Source: Crotophaga sulcirostris (lineage: Eukaryota > Chordata > Aves > Cuculiformes > Crotophagidae). Taken from it: 64,000 bases of DNA. Of the stretch, positions 37,001-47,652 are shown in pieces (the first letter of the stretch is position 1; each line of letters starts with the position of its first letter). The notes beneath the pieces were generated by a model, which was given only the letters and a program-made list of their open reading frames with translations, ran no database searches and was not told the origin of the DNA. The stretch is taken from positions 229,280 to 293,279 of the forward strand of contig VYZB01000737.1 of the NCBI GenBank assembly GCA_013397455.1. Reading direction: 5' to 3'. A program made the translations under genes and the position numbers.

Positions 37001-38343
37001 GGTATAATTTACATCGCCTGTGAGGTTTTTTTTTCTTCTTTTAAATCCCATATTATCTCCTCTGTGCAAGACCGTGACCTACCTTCACTCATTTGCTGGA
37101 CTCTCAATATTACACATTACACAAGCTATTGTGAGAAACATCAACAGTGGAAGTCAAAACTAAAAACAGGGATCCCAAATACAGAAAGTTGAGATACTCC
37201 CTATATGTTTTCACATTTGAAAGTACAGGCATTTTCTATGACAAGATCATGTGCTTTGTTTTACTGGACTATCACAAACTCTTCCTAATAATGTGTACTG
37301 ACTATACCTTTTTAAATACACATTTTACTCTCTAAATAGCACATTTAGAAATTCTGATGAGACTCTAAACACAAGTCAAATTTCTCAAACTTCTTAAACC
37401 TCAAAATGTAAGAGAGATAAGGCTGCAGAGGTTTCTGCTGTGAGTCTTCTGTGGCAAATTATCCTGTTTCCTAAAGATGCTTGCACTCCATATTCCCTTG
37501 ATGCCTTAACTTTCAGTAGACCCTCACATCCACAAATGAGAACAGGATGATCTCTGCAACATCCCATCTGTGCTATGCTCAAGACACAGTTCTAATGTAA
37601 CAAAGAACCAGGGAGTAAACCCCTAGAATTTTGACAGTTTACAACTACAAGGACTATAAATGGTAGCACAGTAATAAAAAACCCCCACCTGCCAGCAGCA
37701 ACTTGCAGCTTAGTATCAAATCAGACAGAAACAGCTGGATTCATCTGTATAAGTGGTATCTGCATATGTAAGATAGTACTAATCACTGAATACCAACCTT
37801 GGTCACTCTTATCAGATGTCTTTCACAAGAAAAAATGTAAAACAATTAAAATTTAGATCTGGGCAAAGGAAGAGATAGATAAGTAGGAGGTATACAGATA
37901 CATAGCACCACGTTGATCTGGACACTGGATACATGCATTATTGTAAAAGAAAGCCATTGGGTAGCGCACTGAGATTCACATCAGCATAAGCCCTTCACAA
38001 AGGTGAAGAGTAATATGCCCTGGCTGTGCCTGTATTTATGACTAATTACCAAAGCATAACTGCTTTATAGTGCATAACACTGACCCAAACTACTGTTAAG
38101 ATGATGATAATACCCTACCCCTGCTCACTTTTTGTGTGATTTGAAGAGGTTTGGGGAACAATTCCATCATCCCTAACCATAAGTTGAAGCACAAAGCTCT
38201 GACGATGCTCTCCAAAGATACAGCATAACCACCTACTTAAACAGGAATGAACCCATGAAGGGCTGAGATTAATACAACAAAAACCACAGAAAAATGTGGT
38301 TGTGTGGGTGTGAGGATGCTGCCAAGATGTGATGCTGTTTCAG
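34074..38343. other. Non-coding single-copy segment
   Basis: No transposon and no credible gene. On the minus strand a near-perfect donor (AGTG|GTAAGTG) lies at about 36978, following a short open stretch reading DVNYTNAVTFEV. Its only nearby acceptor has a purine-rich lead, so I do not call an exon. Confidence 0.5.
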
Positions 38344-38401
38344 ACTCTGGTTGAAAACACCATCCTGGGACAGGCAAAATGGCTCAACTCCACAACTAAA
38401 G
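38344..38401 (+). other. Candidate 58-nt spliced exon
   Basis: Acceptor gatgctgtttcag, then a 58-nt open segment, then donor AAAG|GTAGGG. The open frame reads TLVENTILGQAKWLNSTTK with one base left over. Its start phase fits the end of the candidate at 34073, but its end phase does not fit the candidate at 43316. The donor is only moderate and no family is recognised. Confidence 0.15.
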
Positions 38402-40818
38402 GTAGGGGAAAAGAGGTAACAGCAATGCAAGTCAACTGTGGGGTTGGTATATTCTTCTGCAATTAATCAAGTAAAACATCCATTCCCTGAAGCACCGAGT
38501 CATCTAATGACACTACGTTAACCAACATTATTAAAAAAAATGAGAGCGAGAGAAAAAAATGCTCGCATTTTTTTTTCCTGAGAACTCTTTGCTTACTTAG
38601 TGAAGTCAAAAGAAAACAAATAAAAAAGTTGTGTAAAAAGTAATTATTATCTTTCATCACAATATGATTTCAGAGACCTTTATAATAATGGCCTTTGCAG
38701 ATGTTCACATAGTTATAAGGACGCTCATGGGGACAACTCAAAAAGAGTTATGGCAAAGCTTTGCTTTCAGTACAGAACACTATTCTGATTTTCCAGAAGA
38801 GGAAAAGTGTCAGGATCCAGTTATCCAACTAAATTAATATATAAAATAAATAAATAACTCACAGCATACATTTTTCACTGACAGTAATTTTTGCAAAGAC
38901 CCAAAGCACTTCAGCTAGGAAGGCATAATAAAACATATAAAAAAGGCCACTTCTGTGATAAAACAGTAGTTATAAAGCCATTCCTTAAGCACATAAAGAC
39001 TGAGCTATAAAACTACAAGCTGACTTCTTTAATGCCAGCGCTTAAGCCAGAGCTTTTCCTGACTCAAAGACATTATGCCTCTGGCGATTTTAGAAAGTAG
39101 GGCACTTGGTTTCCCCTCTGCCGCTCCCCCCATGCGCAAAGGAAGTTGTTCTGACACAGAGCAGGTGTGGAGCTTTGACTCAACAGCCACGCACGACTTC
39201 CCATTATATACCTATCATTTATGGGACCACTTATTCTGTCTTCTGCCATGAGGTTAGGCTGGCGGTGAAAGAAGCCATGCCACATCCTATCAATCCGGCA
39301 GCGTGCGGACAAAACCTGTCTCTCTGCATTTGTTACGTGAAGAGACCTCATACGTGTTGTCCCTCCCCATGCATCCCTGCTCTGGTCTCTTCTGTTTTAG
39401 GGAAAGAAAAAGGAAAAAAAAATAAAAAGGGCACTCCAAGAAGTTTTTAAATAAGCAGAACAGATCCTAACCAAAGGAAAAGTTTCATAAGTGTGCTAAC
39501 CATTTTATTTCCTCCCAATCACTTGCATAACAGCAGTGAATAAATCAGATGGATTTAGGTTACTTCTAATGGTATTTATTTTTAAGTGGTTACACTATTT
39601 TATCAGGATGGCAACAACAGTGCTGTAATTGGGCCTTAAGAGCTTTTGCACCTGAACCTTTCAGTAAAATCCTCTCACAGCAATTCCACTTATATCCCCT
39701 CAGGAGAAATACTGGGTCATGAGAAGAAACCCAGGATAATTCAAAACAAGTTAGTTCAGGTACCAGTCATACAGCTCAGCTAGCGCAACCCTCAGACTAA
39801 AACCAGATCCATTTCTCCACACCATGTGAAGAACAACGGTACTGCAGTTGCAACGGTGGGGCTCCCAGATACCTGGCCTGGCTCATTCAGAACTAGTTTA
39901 TCTCTGCGGAGCTTGATGTCAGGTCAGACAAACACATTGATTGTCCCGCTTTTAAGCTCTGCAGTTAAAAAGCACGTCTCAATCTAGTGCAGATAACAAA
40001 ATAGTTTCTATAAGAAGCATTGCCAACCTATCTGTCTCTCAAAAATGCTGTAATTATTTAGTAAGCATCCACCCATTGTTCGGTGCACACTAGTTGCTAC
40101 CAACAAGAAGCTAAATTTTGGAGCAGTTGCAAGTGTTAAAGTACTTTGCACCTGGTTTTGCATCTAAACCCCTGGCGTTTTAGCAGCCCCAGCTTTCGTT
40201 CAGTCCTGGGCAAAGCTGATGAGAGTGGGGAAGGCAGGATGCAAGGTCTCTGCAGCTGCAGAGTCAAAGAGAGGAGGGAGGAGGAGAGGAACCTAGAGCA
40301 CATCTTCAGCTGCCTTCCATAAATCTGGAATTAAAATATCTCTTAATGAAATCACTGCTATTCCTCACATCCTATACCATTGCCAATAATTCTTGGTAAG
40401 CACAAAGGTTAACAAATCTGCAATAGTTATTGGATAGCTCTTGTAAAAATGACAACCGGTGAATCATACCTTTATTACCATCTGATTACCCTAGTCTGTA
40501 AGAAAGCTGCCATAATTAGTTTTCCCACTGCTGTCTCCCACCTTTCTTACCTTTTGCAATAAAATCTTAGCATGGTAACTACTTATGTTTTACTCTAAGA
40601 GTCACACTATGATTTTACTACAACAGAACATTTATCAGTTAAAGCGTGCCTTTTAAAAATTAAAATTCAGGTTATTTTCTCAGTTTTCTAAGAATGTACT
40701 GTAACAGCAGAATAAGGAAAGGTTATTTTAACCTCCAAAGGCTACTGTTCCTTTTTTGTTCTCAAAATTGTCTGGAGAAAGACAACACAAGGCTGCTATG
40801 CCTTGGGCGAGAATGGAA

Positions 40819-40829
40819 GGGGGGGGGGG
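40819..40829 (+). repeat. Poly-G tract (11 G)
   Basis: An uninterrupted run of eleven G in purine-rich surroundings. It is likely length-polymorphic. Confidence 0.9.
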
Positions 40830-41689
40830 ATGATAGGAGAGGGGTGGTGTTCACAATTACTCCACTCCTGGTTTTAATGAATCTTTCTGAATGACCACTA
40901 AGTGCTGGTTTTGTTCTTTGGAACAAGGGAGCTATTACTGGAGGACTAAAAAAAGGAAGGAAAAGGGAAAGCAAAGGGAAAACTGCCAAACTCAAAGGTT
41001 TCAAATATTTCAGCTGTGTGTCCCAGAGGTAATCTGCTCCCCAGGCTCAAGACTGTCCCTACATATTTGCAGTCTCTTTTCTTCTTCCTCCTTGGCATGC
41101 TAAAACGAAACAGCTGAGATAAGGGGGAGCAAGAGGATGGAAGAACTACAGCAAAAAGTCACAGATAACTACTAAAATTACATTATTCAAATTTGGGTAA
41201 CTGGAATTTAATCACTATCTACATTTGGCTACAACTGCCACTTGCAAGAAAGCCTTCGAGAACCACATAAGCAGCCAACTATAAGAGGAAGTGATGGGTC
41301 ACGCTTGTCTTGCAGCATCACCTGCCTTCCCTCCACATCATCTGACAGTTGCCCTCCATAAGAATCCGGTCTGCCATTCCAGACAGCTACGGCTAAGACA
41401 CAAAAAGAGCAAAATCCCCACTCTGCCTTCCTGCTGCACATACACACTTGCCCTCCTCCTTGCAGGGGCCAGAATTTCAGAAACTGTGCTGTTAAATGCT
41501 GGGGCAGGGATTTAAACTAAAGGAGCAACAACTTGCAACCCACCACAGGCAACCTTGAGAACCTCCACTGAGGATCCTGAGTATTCACTGAGGAATTTAG
41601 CTTTCTTGTTTTTTTCCTAAGTTGGTACGGCTGCAAAGCACTAGACCTTCTTAGCCCTTCTCTTAACCTGAGAAGCAGAAAAGGTATTT

Positions 41690-41760
41690 TAGAATCACAG
41701 AAAGCTTTACAGGTCTTCTTATCCTACCCCCTGGCAGTGAGCTGGGACATCTATTTTAAA
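41690..41760 (-). mobile_element. Possible old CR1 tip, antisense
   Basis: 'tagaatcacagaaagcttta' followed by 'cctaccccctggcagtgagc' resembles the antisense CR1 3' end ('agaatcacagaatgg … ccccctgccatgg'). The match is heavily diverged and lacks the downstream conserved blocks, so this is tentative. Confidence 0.3.
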
Positions 41761-43315
41761 TTTAGTTCTTACCATATCTTATCTAAATATTATCCTTTCT
41801 TACAGCCACAAAGAGGAGTATATTTCATGATTAACCAAAAAGTATCAATGACAACTAATGTGTTTTCCTTCAAGAAAGTTTTTCAAAAATGATATAGAAC
41901 AGACGTACAAAAATGGCACTATATGGTGTGTTTTGTGTGGTGTGGTTGACGCACATTTAGAAAAACGTCCTTACAGTCACAGCTTGAGAAACGTAGCCAT
42001 GTCAAATTTATGCCAGTGAAACCATCATGTACCTCAGTAAATTTTTAAGATTTTCTACAGGCATAACTGAAGATGTCATCAATCTACTTTACTGAAAATA
42101 TTGCTTGGAAGAAAACAGTTTTCCTTTAATTCTCAGAACAAATGTGCGATACTATATGACTTGGTACAAGGCAATCATTTATAAAGCTGACTGGAGTGGA
42201 TAGTTTCAATTAATTTACTGTTCATTATTTATGCCACTTGTTTATTTACAAAAGATACTGGTCTTCTACTGTGTATGAATCTACCAAATTTGCACAGGGA
42301 TGTTAAAACATCCTGGCTGTGATCCCACAAGTCTATAGCACTGCTCTTTATTACATTGTTTCCAATCTCTTCAAAAGCTGTCAAATAGAGCTAGGCTTGT
42401 ACCAACATAATTTGTACATATCTATACTGCATAGAAGTCTTTGCATCTAAACCAAACAGGTTAATATTCACCTGCTGCACACAGGGCAAAGAGGGCAATA
42501 CCTTTTCATTGCTTTTCTGCTTGCCTAACTGTTTAGAAGTTTGGTTTATTTTTGCCAGCGTGGTACTGCAGAAGAGGCAGCTCCAAAGCAGGAAAGGAGA
42601 GAACATCTTCCAATAAATCCACAATATTTCAAAGCATGGGGGAATTGAAAAGAGGGACAAGGAAATGAAACAGGAAAATGTAATTTAGTATTTGGCTTTT
42701 CTGACATTTAAAGTAGAAATAAATCAACAAAAAACATTGTTTCTGTTTACCTTCACACTAAGCGTCAGACACAGTAAAAAAAAAATAAGGAAAATATTAA
42801 AAAAAATGAAATTATGGTATTATTTCTATTTCTGTGAGAAGTAGCAGTGCAAAACAAAACTTTAATTGACACACACACATGGATTTCCTACCTTATAAAA
42901 GTGAAATATCATATTATTTAGCATATTGATTAATGTCATGTGGTTCTACTATAGCTCACTATGACGGATTTGACAATACTTCTGCAGTCGACATTATAAA
43001 GATAATAATAAAAAGAAAAAATAATAAAAATGCTTGCAACAACATATTCTTTCAAAGTATTGTATAAAGCAAGAAACTGCTCTAAACAAAAAGAATGAGC
43101 AGCCATTATTATAGAAGAACAGTACCTGTCTATTTTAATGCCTCATTTCACACGAATTCTTTGTCGTCACCAGCTAAGAAACATTACCTGTGTATCTTCC
43201 ATCCTTCAAGCTGAGAGTGGACTTACAGACTTGGAACCACCATGAGTCACCCAATGACAAGAAGCTGCTATTTACTTTTACATTTTATATGCGGCAACCA
43301 CATTTTGTCTTTCAG

Positions 43316-43383
43316 CTCCCCTGCAATGGCAGCTGGAACGCACATTTTCCCCACAAAGCAGCTTATGACACGGATCAAGATGG
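43316..43383 (+). other. Candidate 68-nt spliced exon with strong splice sites
   Basis: Acceptor cattttgtctttcag and donor GATGG|GTAAGTC are both close to consensus. Two frames are open across the 68 nt. One reads LPCNGSWNAHFPHKAAYDTD. The other contains an ATG in a usable context and reads MAAGTHIFPTKQLMTRIKM, which could be a first coding exon. Neither matches a family I know. This is the best splice-site pair I found in the window. It may equally be a non-coding RNA exon. Confidence 0.22.
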
Positions 43384-45859
43384 GTAAGTCAGTCACCATT
43401 CCCTTACTGCAGCAAAGAAAGAAGGATGCGGCACGCAACGGAAGAGCTACCACAATGCAGACAACCACCTTTGCTGCTATTTGTGTATCAAAAGTTTCAC
43501 TTCCACTGGGTGAGGATCCTTCACACTCTGGGAAGCAGAAGGTAGCTAATATCAATTCTAAGGACTTAACATTCATTTTAAAACACAGACATGACAAAAC
43601 ACATTTATATAATAGTTCTTCTTAAAATCTGGATAGTTTTATCACCTGAATAAATAGAAAATCCGCTGTGTAATCTGGCTAAGAGTCTCATCTCAGTGAC
43701 ATTGTCTTTCAGTGATCACTATAAGCTATTTCCCTCTTCTCCGATACTTTTTAAAATTCAGTTCTTCCCTTACCAACTTACTTAGCACTGTTAGCCACCA
43801 GTTAGCCATTTATCTACTCAACATAATGATCTCCTTCAAGTTACAAGGAATACAAAGGTATTTTCATTCCATCTTCTTTTCCATTCACTGTTGCATTTGC
43901 TATTGCCTTCTTTTTACTCACATGCAGCCAAGATTAAAATTATAGCAATAAAAGACATGTTTCCTTATCTGAAAGTTGTTGTACTCCCCACACAATTGAG
44001 ATTGTGGATCTCTGAACATCCTCCACAGCACTTTATCAGCACTGGCCACATTGTCCCATTTGAGAGCATAACACTGAACTATTTTTATTTCATCCCTATA
44101 CTGCTCAGCCTATATCTTCACTTTGTTTGTTTTTTGATTGTTGCTGCATTCAGAGCAGATATTTTCACTGGCATTGAGCCATCCATAAGTAATCCCTCAA
44201 ACAAATACTTTGCACTGGTGAAATCGCAGGCAGGACCCTGCAACCTACACACAAAGGAGAACAAAGCAAGGTTGAAGTTGCCCATGCAGGTCTGGTAAAC
44301 TCTCAGAATCTGGCTTTACAAACTTCAAGTGTCTTCTATCAGATTCTCTCTTTTTTGAAGATTAAAAGAAGAGCTATCTGCAAGGAAAACCAGAGAGTCG
44401 ATCACAGGGCACAACACCGACAAACCAGAAACTTCGGGTCCTCACCTCTTATGGTGGGCAGGGACGGGTATTTTTCTGTACAGTGCCCAACACAATACGG
44501 TCGTGGTCTATTGCCAGAGCTCCCAGTAGCCTTCCTGCACATACTAACAAAAGTAGCCAATCCACAGACACTTTCCATCTGGGTGAAGACAACAATTTGT
44601 GGCAGCAGGAGGATGTTATTCTGTATGTGGACCAGCCACTCGAAAGCCCTACCACAGATACATAGCCTGTGGATTATACTACCATTTGTAGAGAAACTAT
44701 TCCTTTTAAGACTTGGCTTCTTTTTCTGGCCCCTAAGGAGGAGTGTGGTCCAGCGGTTACCAGCATCACAACCAAACACAGACTTCTCTGAAAGTCTGGG
44801 TGACTAAACGGATGCTATTTAAGAGCTCTGGAACAGTTACAACTAGACCTCTGCTTCTCCACAAGTATCTAATATGACCACAAGCAACATCTCAATCATG
44901 TAATTTGCAAACAGGGTGAGTGCTCCTTGCTTGCCTTCTGTCTGCGATACCGTGCCACAACGACCATAAAACTCCCGAGACTAATATGCGTGCTTTTCTT
45001 GGATACTTCTGCATTTTTCTTTACCACAAAGGACAGCAGGGGAGCTTCTGAATTCTCGTCGCTTCCCTCTCCCCAAGCTTAAAGTCTAGCTTTGTGCTTC
45101 ACAAACAAAAGCCATCGTGGAAGACGAGGCTGCAGTTAACGCACAGAAAGCCATATGTTGTCCAGACTCCCCAAAACACAATGAAGATGTTTGCAGAATT
45201 TTGTGATAAGCTGATTAAATTTGCTGAGCAAATATATTTTCCGTGGCCAAATCTAGGTGAATCCTCCCAGGGAAAGCAATTCTCTTGTTTGGTTCACCAC
45301 CAATGCTCTGAAGATGAAGAGCCTGGAGTTTTTCAGAGACTTGTTTGGTTGTTTTTTTTAAGTTCTGAGAATCATCTAAAACACTGTCATGAAAACTTAA
45401 AGAAACAGGTCAGTCCAAAACAAAGAGTATTTCAGTTGGCATGGTTAATGTCAGACATTATTTCCTTAGTGGTACCTATAGGTTTTGCTACCACAGCAGT
45501 CAGAGAATGAAAAAGAACTGAGGCTTTGGGGTTTCTTCTCTGTTTTACTTACACATACACACAAGTGCACCTCCCCAACCCCAACTCCCCACACTCCCTT
45601 TTTTATTTGGCTTGCCTCCCATTGTTCAGAGAAAAGGTACAGCTACATCAGCAGAAAATTTCTTCCTGGTAGAGTATGTTGTCCAGGCTCCCTTCAAGGC
45701 TTCTGTCTGCTTAGCAAGAGAAACACAGCTCTTGGGGACATCCAGCTACACGAGCACAGTCACAACTGTACAAACCTTGCGAGCAGACCAGACACAAGAA
45801 GGATTTCAGACAGGCAAACAGAAATTAGTGCACAGGGGATATTTATAGGCAAGTTATTT
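43384..45859. other. Segment with several long but unsupported frames
   Basis: Successive plus-strand frames of 135, 150 and 138 codons (43891-44298, 44355-44807, 45094-45510) lie here, with a 125-codon antisense frame at 44402-44779. No domain motif, splice pattern or codon signature supports them. The density of long frames mainly reflects somewhat higher GC and fewer TAA/TAG than nearby. Confidence 0.45.
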
Positions 45860-46228
45860 AGAATCGTAGAATCATTAAGGTTGGAAAAGACTTCTAAAAT
45901 CATCCAGTACAACCATCAGCCCAGCACCTCTAGGCCTTCTAAACCATGTCCCAAAGTGACAGAGCTACGCATTTTTCGAACACCTCCAGGGATGGGGACT
46001 CCACCACTTCACTGGGCAGCCTGTGCCAATGCTTCACCACTCTTCCTGTAAAGAATTTTTTTCTAATGTCCAATCTAAACTTCACTTGGCACAACTTGAG
46101 GCCATTTCCTCTTGTCCTATCACTTGCTACTTGGGAGAAGAGACCAACACCCACCTGGCTACAGCCTCCTTTCAGGGAGTTGTAGAGAGCAATAAAGTCT
46201 CCCCTCAGCCTCCTCTTCTCCAGGCAAA
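45860..46228 (-). mobile_element. CR1 LINE fragment, antisense
   Basis: About 370 bp of antisense CR1: 'agaatcgtagaatcattaag', 'catcagcccagcacctctag', 'gggcagcctgtgccaatgct', 'tgaggccatttcctcttgtc', ending with 'cctcagcctcctcttctcca' at the reverse-transcriptase C-terminus. Same subfamily as 16.2 kb and (sense) 7.5 kb. Frames at 45939-46235 are its shadows. Confidence 0.96.
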
Positions 46229-47554
46229 AAAATAAATTTCGTAACTTAAATTTCTGCTTGTTGTTTGCACGTAATTTGTGTTACCTTGCACAAAAGTGCA
46301 AGGATTTAATTTCTTTTCAGTTTAGGGCACATACTACATCACTACTGCGACTGTTTTGCCAGCTGACGTTTCTCTAGGAAGCATATCTTGTACAGAGATT
46401 AAAGAGAAAGCAGGAAAAAAGGGTATCTTAAAAGGAAATTCCCCACATTTTCTTCCTCTCAGACCATACAACAGGAGGAAGATGATTTCGGGATTAAACA
46501 CACAATATCTTTGGGGTGTCATTTACAGAACAAATGAAAACTGAAGTGAAACTGAGAACACAAAGACAGGAGACTGTTTTTCACAGTATTTTCAACAGAG
46601 ATTTTAACTTGCAAATATGTAAAGCTACAGCTAGCAGCTTAAATTTGAAGGTGAAAAATCCTATCCTCCTGGCTATTGGTTTACTTTTTCTTGGCATTTT
46701 GGAATGCAAGAAACCACACATCCTGGCAAGCAGTTGTGTGCCTATATCATATGGTAAAAACAAATTAAAAGATAAAGAAAACAGAACCAGTAATATGGCC
46801 TGGTCTAAATAGTGCCATGTTAGAGACCACAACAACATTCTTGTTCTAGTAATCCTTACACAACTTATTTTCTGATTTTTATATCCCATACTTCTCTCCC
46901 TCTGCCTTCTCCTGCCACCAACATTCGGACACATCCTACTGTCTCACTGTCTCACATGTCTCATGCAATGTTTCTGTCATCATAGGGCAGTACTTCAAAA
47001 AAAAGCCATAATGGCAACATCATCCTCCCACTGAAAGAAAAACCAATTTCTATTTTCTTCCAATTGCTCTTTCCCCTTGACTCGCCTTCTCACTTCCTTG
47101 TATCTTTTCCCATTGCCACATGACAGGGACTTGCTTTCAGAGCATCGGTTTAGATTGGAGATCTGTTTAGACAGGATTCTCTCTGCTGCAATGTGATCGC
47201 ATGGAGAACACCGGGCAGCTGCAGCATGCTGACAAAACCCCTACGCATGCTCCCTCAGCAAGAAGCTGAAGGAGAGTAGGGAGGGAAGGGTATGGAGGCT
47301 ATCACTTGTTATCAGGGCAAGCAGCATTTGCAACAACTGTGGGTAATTTAAAATGAGATAAGCTGCAACATTTCCATGTTAAACAAGTATTGGTCAGAAG
47401 TGTGTGCTAGAGACGGACACAAGTCCTTCTCAAACCTAGCGCAAGTGGCCATTAAGAGCATGGTTTTCCAGCAGCCTTGCGTGTATTTTGCCTTTCTTCA
47501 AGGAAGAAAAATTGCAGGGATGATGCCCAGAGCACCTACACTCTTGAGTCTTAC
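46229..47554. other. Non-coding single-copy segment
   Basis: No repeat or credible gene. Opposing frames of 98 and 117 codons at 46516-46934 overlap each other and show no domain signature. Confidence 0.55.
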
Positions 47555-47652
47555 TTTCAAAACCAGAACAGGCTCGTATAGGTCCTCAAGAACTTCATCT
47601 TCCTCATCATTCATGACACAAAATCTGCACTGCATTTCTCCGGCAATCCAGG
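47555..47652 (-). other. Candidate 98-nt spliced exon
   Basis: On the minus strand the acceptor ggttgaattctgtcag precedes a 98-nt open segment, which ends at the donor TTGAAA|GTAAGA. Translation begins WIAGEMQCRFCVMNDEEDEV and ends in a YEPVLVLK stretch. It is acidic and protein-like, with all codons open. I recognise no family. The GAT/GAG/GAA-rich core could be low-complexity sequence. The overlapping plus-strand frame (47376-47825) would then be a shadow, or the reverse. Confidence 0.22.

Larger units (their letters stand above)
38402..43315. other. Non-coding single-copy segment
   Basis: No gene is recognised. A bulged AT-tipped hairpin lies at 38533-38575, a small CpG cluster at 39100-39360, a 16-bp palindrome at 40248-40263, an 11-G run at 40819-40829, and a GT-rich patch at about 41933-41952. 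A diverged CR1-like piece is possible at 41690-41760. Confidence 0.5.

Noticed and set aside
36978..37015. Minus-strand open stretch with near-perfect donor GTAAGTG
   Set aside because: The only adjacent acceptor is preceded by a purine-rich run, so it is unlikely to be an internal exon.
44745..44930. tRNA-SINE-like 'gtggtccagcggttaccagc' start
   Set aside because: Only a short A-box-like similarity; no B box, no terminal duplication and no recognisable tail.
45485..46051. Longest open frame in the window (188 codons)
   Set aside because: Its 3' third is antisense CR1 and the rest has no domain, codon or splice support.
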